Of a stretch of 64,000 bases of DNA, positions 60,372 to 64,000 are shown one piece after another; positions within the stretch are counted from its first letter, which is position 1; the number at the start of each line of letters is the position of its first letter. The position numbers and the translations under genes are program-made. Origin of the DNA: Actinocatenispora comari. Its GTDB lineage: Bacteria > Actinomycetota > Actinomycetes > Mycobacteriales > Micromonosporaceae. Below the pieces are notes generated by a model. It made no database searches and was not told where the DNA came from. It worked only from the letters and a program-made list of their open reading frames with translations. The stretch lies in the NCBI RefSeq assembly GCF_017312725.1, contig NZ_BOPO01000004.1, positions 19,551 through 83,550 on the forward strand. The letters run 5' to 3'.

Positions 60372-61536
60372 CCGCACCGAACCCATGCGTGCACTGTGGA
60401 CGGACGACGAGCTGGACCGGGCGCTCGACGCGCTGCACGCCGACGAGACCGGGCAGCTCGCCACCGCCCGCGCCACCATGGACGACGCGCTGGCACACCA
60501 GGGCGTCCCGATGCTCACCGCCTCCCGCGACCGCGACACCGCGGCACCGCGTCCGCCGCGCAGACGACGCCGGCTGTACGCCTCGATCGCCGCCGGGGTC
60601 GCCGCCGTCGCCGCCGCCGCGGTCGCGTTCACCGGACCGTTCGGCCAGCCCCAGCACCAGCCGCCGCGGCACCAGCGGGCGGCGGTACCGGACCGGACGA
60701 CGGTCGCCACCGTGCCCGGCGGCAGCACGATGCGCGCCGCCGCGGCGAGGACGCTGCGGTTCGGCGACCCGAAAGTCGGCCCCGGCCAGTACCTCTACGT
60801 CAAGGACGTGGCGCAGAGCCTCGCCGTCTACGGCGGCGACAGCGGCCCGCTCGGCCTGCGGATCACCGGGCAGACCGAGAAGTGGGTGCCGTACGACCAG
60901 TCCGGCACCTGGGTGCAGCACTACGAGCAGGTCGGCAAGCCGAAGTGGGTGATCGGCACGCGCGCGCAGATCGCCAAGCGGGGCGCCAAGCTCGAACGCG
61001 AGCTCACCGGCTCCCACCCGCCGTCCTGGGCCGAGGCGATCTGCGGCGACTTCTACCACGCGATGAACGGCGGCACGCCCCGCTGCGTGGACGGCAACGA
61101 GGTGCGCAAGCAGCCGAACACCCAGCTGCTCAAGCAGGTACCGCGGGATCCGAAGGCGTACCTGCGCTGGGCGGCCGGCGGCGCGACCGCCCACCCGGAC
61201 GACGTCGAGCGGGAGGCGATGCAGACCAGCTCGATGCTGCTCAGCTCCGGGGTCATCCCGGCCGCGCTGCGGGCGACCATCTACCGTGCCCTCGCCACGC
61301 TGCCGGACCTGAAGGTCACCGAGCGGGTCGCGAACTTCAACGGCAAGCGCGGCACCGCGCTCGGCCTCGACTCCGTCGACCGGCGCCAGGAACTGATCAT
61401 CGACCCGGACACCGGCCAGTACCTCGGGGCCCGGTCGAGCGCCCTGGCCGGGAACGACGTCCTCCCGTCCGGGACCGTCGACTACTTCGACGCGCTGACC
61501 GTCGCCGTCGTCGACCGGCCGCGCCAGCGCCCCTGA
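60364..61536 (+). CDS. CU044_5270 family protein, putative anti-sigma factor
   Basis: 390 residues. A cytoplasmic N-terminus (about 1-62), one membrane helix (LYASIAAGVAAVAAAAVAF) and a large extracellular domain with PGQYLYVKDVAQSLAVYG, a conserved Cys pair (ICGDFYHAM, TPRCVDGNE) and YRALATLPDLKVTERV make the family. It is translated by overlap with the ECF sigma factor and likely holds it at the membrane; the sensing mechanism is unknown. Confidence 0.88.
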   Translation: MTDRTEPMRALWTDDELDRALDALHADETGQLATARATMDDALAHQGVPMLTASRDRDTAAPRPPRRRRRLYASIAAGVAAVAAAAVAFTGPFGQPQHQPPRHQRAAVPDRTTVATVPGGSTMRAAAARTLRFGDPKVGPGQYLYVKDVAQSLAVYGGDSGPLGLRITGQTEKWVPYDQSGTWVQHYEQVGKPKWVIGTRAQIAKRGAKLERELTGSHPPSWAEAICGDFYHAMNGGTPRCVDGNEVRKQPNTQLLKQVPRDPKAYLRWAAGGATAHPDDVEREAMQTSSMLLSSGVIPAALRATIYRALATLPDLKVTERVANFNGKRGTALGLDSVDRRQELIIDPDTGQYLGARSSALAGNDVLPSGTVDYFDALTVAVVDRPRQRP

Positions 61537-61550
61537 TCCGGGTGGCCGAC

Positions 61551-61579
61551 CGGCCGGGGCGGGCCACCCGCCCCGGCCG
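61551..61579. terminator. Very stable bidirectional terminator
   Basis: CGGCCGGGGCGGG and CCCGCCCCGGCCG form a perfect 13-base stem with a 3-base loop (CCA), between convergent genes and ending one base before the histidine kinase stop. Confidence 0.8.
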
Positions 61580-63247
61580 TCACGGCCGCCCCGGCCGCCC
61601 CGGCCGGGGGCCGGAACGGTTCGCGGGTCCGGCCGGCGGCGTGGTACCCGGCGCGACCGCAGGCGGGGCCGAGGGCGGCACCGCGGCCGGGCCCGGCGGC
61701 GGGGTGGTGGGCAGCCGGACGGTGACGGTGGTCGGCGGGCTGGTGACGCCGACCGTACCGTGGTGCGCGGCGACCACCGCGGCCACGATGGCCAGGCCCA
61801 GCCCGGTACTGCCGGCCGACCGGGACCGGGACGAGTCGCCGCGGGCGAACCGCTCGAACACCCGCGGCAGCAGTTCCGGCGCGATGCCCGGCCCGTCGTC
61901 GCGTACCGACAGCACCGCCGAGGCGCGGTCGGCCCGCAGCCGGGCGGTCACCGTGGTACCGGGCGGCGTGTGGGTGCGGGCGTTCGCGAGCAGGTTGACC
62001 ACCACCTGGTGCAGCCGGGCGCCGTCACCGACCAGCAGCACCGGTTCGGCCGGGAGGTCCAGCTGCCAGTGGTGCCGCGGACCGGCCACGTGCGCGTCGC
62101 TGACCGCGTCGGCGACCAGCCGGGACAGGTCCACCTCGTCGTGCGCGAGCGGCCGGCCGGAGTCCAGCCGGGCCAGCAGCAGCAGATCGTCGACCAGGGT
62201 GCTCATCCGCGCCGACTCGGACTCGACCCGCTCCATCGCGTGCCGTACGTCGGGCGGCAGGTCGTGGCCGCCGCGGCGGGTCAGCTCCGCGTACCCGCGG
62301 ATCGCGGCGAGCGGGGTGCGCAGCTCGTGGCTCGCGTCCGCGACGAACCGGCGGACCCGCTGCTCGGAGGCGTGCCGGACGGACAGCGCGTTCGCGACGT
62401 GCCGCAGCATCCGGTTGAGCGCGCCGGCGACCTGGCCGACCTCGGTCGCCGGATGCAGGTCGGCGTCCGGCACCCGGACCGACAGCGCCACCTCGCCGCG
62501 CTCCAGCGGTAGCTCCGCCACCTGGCTCGCGGTCGCGGCGACCCGGCGCAGCGGCCGGAGCGAGTGCCGGACCACCAGCGCACCGACCGTACCGCCGACC
62601 AGGACCGCGGCCGAGGCGATCAGCAGCTCGATCAGCGCCACCCGCAGCAGCGTGTCGTCCACCGAACCCTGCGGCAGCCCGGCCACCACCGTCTCGCCGT
62701 CGCCCACCGGCAACCCGACCAGCCGGTACGTGCCCAGCTCGGCGCCGAGGTCCACCGACCGCGGCCGTCCGTCGTCGGCGACCTGCGCCAGCTGCTCGCC
62801 GGCCCCGGTGGGCAGGGTGCCGACCGAGTGCGACTCCACCAGCTGGCCGTCGGTGACGGTGCCGCCCTCGACGGTGGCCAGCACCGTACCGGCGGGCAGG
62901 CCCAGGAACCGTTGCGGGGCCCGGCGACCCGGCTCCGGGCCGGGTGGCTGCGGGCCGCGCTGCAGCGCCACCGAGTGCTGTGCCGCCTGCTCGACCTGCC
63001 CGTCCAGCTGCGCGAACAGGAACGAGCGCAGCGCGACCTCGGTGGCCACCCCGGCCGCGACGCACACGACCGCGATCAGGACCACGACCATCGCGGTCAG
63101 CCGGGACCGCAGCGACCAGCTCGCGAACCGGGCCCACCGTCGACCACCATGGGCGGGGCCGCCCGGGTGCGCCGGCGGGTCGCCGGCCGCGGTACCGGCC
63201 GGATGGGGTGCCGGGCCGGCCGGGCGTGGCGCCGGGTCGCCGATCAT
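61580..63247 (-). CDS. Sensor histidine kinase (PrrB/MprB-like)
   Basis: 555 residues. Cytoplasmic start, helix 1 (about 51-70), an extracellular sensor of about 130 residues, helix 2 (about 203-228), HAMP (229-295), His307 in VADASHELRTPLAAIRGYAE, and HATPase_c with NLLANARTHT and GSTGLGLAIVAAVV. The C-terminal 50 residues are Pro-rich with no fold. It follows its response regulator by a few bases; a GTG at 63250 is an equally possible start. Signal unknown. Confidence 0.93.
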   Translation of the reverse strand: MIGDPAPRPAGPAPHPAGTAAGDPPAHPGGPAHGGRRWARFASWSLRSRLTAMVVVLIAVVCVAAGVATEVALRSFLFAQLDGQVEQAAQHSVALQRGPQPPGPEPGRRAPQRFLGLPAGTVLATVEGGTVTDGQLVESHSVGTLPTGAGEQLAQVADDGRPRSVDLGAELGTYRLVGLPVGDGETVVAGLPQGSVDDTLLRVALIELLIASAAVLVGGTVGALVVRHSLRPLRRVAATASQVAELPLERGEVALSVRVPDADLHPATEVGQVAGALNRMLRHVANALSVRHASEQRVRRFVADASHELRTPLAAIRGYAELTRRGGHDLPPDVRHAMERVESESARMSTLVDDLLLLARLDSGRPLAHDEVDLSRLVADAVSDAHVAGPRHHWQLDLPAEPVLLVGDGARLHQVVVNLLANARTHTPPGTTVTARLRADRASAVLSVRDDGPGIAPELLPRVFERFARGDSSRSRSAGSTGLGLAIVAAVVAAHHGTVGVTSPPTTVTVRLPTTPPPGPAAVPPSAPPAVAPGTTPPAGPANRSGPRPGRPGRP

Positions 63248-63255
63248 CACCGGTC

Positions 63256-63966
63256 TCAGAGCGCCGGCTTGAGCACGTAGCCGGCGCCGCGCAGGGTGTG
63301 GATCATCGGTTCCCGGCCCGCGTCGATCTTCTTCCGCAGGTACGAGATGTAGAGCTCGACGATGTTGGCCTGGCCGCCGAAGTCGTAGCTCCACACCCGG
63401 TCGAGGATCTGCGCCTTGCTCAGTACCCGGCGCGGATTGCGCATCAGGAACCGCAGCAGCTCGAACTCGGTCGCGGTCAGCTGGATGTCCCGGCCGTCCC
63501 GGCGCACCTCGTGGCTGTCCTCGTCCAGGCTCAGGTCGCCGACCACCAGCACCGAACCCTCCCGGGCGGCCACCCGGTGCGCCCGCCGCATCAGCCCGCG
63601 CAGCCGGGCCACCACCTCCTCCAGGCTGAACGGCTTCGTCACGTAGTCGTCGCCGCCGGCGGTCAGGCCGGCCACCCGGTCCTCCACCGCGTCGCGCGCG
63701 GTCAGGAACAGCACCGGCAGTTCCGGCGCGTCGGACCGCATCCGGCGCAGGACCTCCAGCCCGTCCAGGTCGGGCAGCATGATGTCGAGCACCACCGCGT
63801 CCGGCCGGAACTCGCGGGCCACCTTGACCGCACCGGCGCCGTCGATCGCCGACCGCACGTCCCAGCCCTCGTACCGCAGCGCCATGGCGAGCAGCTCGCT
63901 GAGCGTCTGCTCGTCGTCGACGACCAGCACCCGGACGGCTGAACCGTCCGGCCGGCTCAGCCGCAC
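63256..63966 (-). CDS. OmpR-family response regulator, N-terminus possibly beyond the window
   Basis: 236 residues from the GTG at 63966. Receiver domain begins at VRVLVVDDEQTLSELL, phosphoacceptor Asp61 (VVLDIMLPD), Lys in VTKPFS; the winged helix ends HTLRGAGYVLKPAL. It is the TcrA/MprA type. The first codon of the receiver is GTC, so translation must begin upstream, within or beyond a 27-bp repeat encoding VRLSRPDGP. The frame is still open at base 64000, so the true start may lie outside. Confidence 0.9.
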   Translation of the reverse strand: MRLSRPDGSAVRVLVVDDEQTLSELLAMALRYEGWDVRSAIDGAGAVKVAREFRPDAVVLDIMLPDLDGLEVLRRMRSDAPELPVLFLTARDAVEDRVAGLTAGGDDYVTKPFSLEEVVARLRGLMRRAHRVAAREGSVLVVGDLSLDEDSHEVRRDGRDIQLTATEFELLRFLMRNPRRVLSKAQILDRVWSYDFGGQANIVELYISYLRKKIDAGREPMIHTLRGAGYVLKPAL

Positions 63967-64000
63967 CGGGCCGTCGGGCCGGCTCAGCCGTACCGGGCCG
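63940..64000 (-). repeat. 27-bp in-frame repeat at the right edge
   Basis: CGGCTGAGCCGGCC is repeated with a 27-base period (two copies visible, a third may follow outside). It encodes VRLSRPDG in front of the response regulator receiver domain. Confidence 0.8.

Overview
The window is very GC-rich, uses GTG starts freely, and packs genes into operons with 4-base ATGA/GTGA overlaps. It carries families typical of filamentous actinomycetes: BlaI/BlaR1-type pairs, CU044_5270 with an ECF sigma factor, MoxR/DUF58, Tat-exported proteins and LuxR-type regulators with a TrmB-like N-terminus. It is a chromosomal stretch from an actinobacterium, most likely Micromonosporaceae-like; the genus cannot be fixed from sequence alone. 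I saw no rRNA, tRNA, CRISPR array, integrase, transposase or insertion sequence.

Layout, left to right. 0-5.6 kb: start of an MFS transporter, then a two-component system beside an ABC exporter operon with two ABC-2 permeases. 5.7-11 kb: an IclR-controlled catabolic operon (aminotransferase, enolase-superfamily dehydratase, amidohydrolase/lactonase, SDR) that looks like a non-phosphorylative sugar-acid pathway. 11.4-16 kb: two tandem Tat-exported beta-helix proteins resembling tail-spike depolymerases. 16.2-17.2 kb: an adenosine-deaminase-like enzyme. 17.5-21.8 kb: a TetR-led six-gene operon containing a DUF3419 (BtaA-like aminocarboxypropyl transferase) protein, a DUF2071 protein, a membrane-tethered methyltransferase and DoxX-like or other membrane proteins. 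21.9-25.8 kb: ADP-ribosylglycohydrolase, Cys-containing HTH regulator, FolE, a broken DUF1801 gene running into a MarR regulator, and a methyltransferase.

26.1-32.6 kb: an MGDG-synthase-like glycosyltransferase, a 64-residue Cys/His protein and a MoxR/DUF58/DUF4129 operon. 32.8-38.1 kb: small membrane-protein/regulator pair, secreted protein, HxlR/NAD(P)-binding divergon and MarR/quinone-oxidoreductase divergon. 38.2-40.3 kb: PAP2 phosphatase, BlaI-type repressor and M56 protease. 40.5-49.4 kb: GH76 hydrolase, small proteins, secreted proteins, a 1325-residue S53 peptidase with kelch repeats and its likely regulator. 49.5-51.4 kb: argS. 51.5-57.3 kb: a 4-hydroxyproline catabolic operon under an XRE-cupin regulator. 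57.5-64 kb: DUF1772 protein, MFS transporter, ECF sigma/CU044_5270 pair and a second two-component system running off the right edge.

The strongest regulatory result is a shared paired operator: two BlaI-type boxes with identical spacing, each box embedded in the -35 or -10 element, upstream of both the glycosyltransferase and the BlaI/PAP2 divergon 11.5 kb away. Other operator sets read directly are those of IclR, TetR, MarR (three copies) and XRE-cupin (two copies). A second theme is an unusual density of minisatellites (periods 6, 15, 27, 34, 39 and 41 bp), several of them in frame inside genes.
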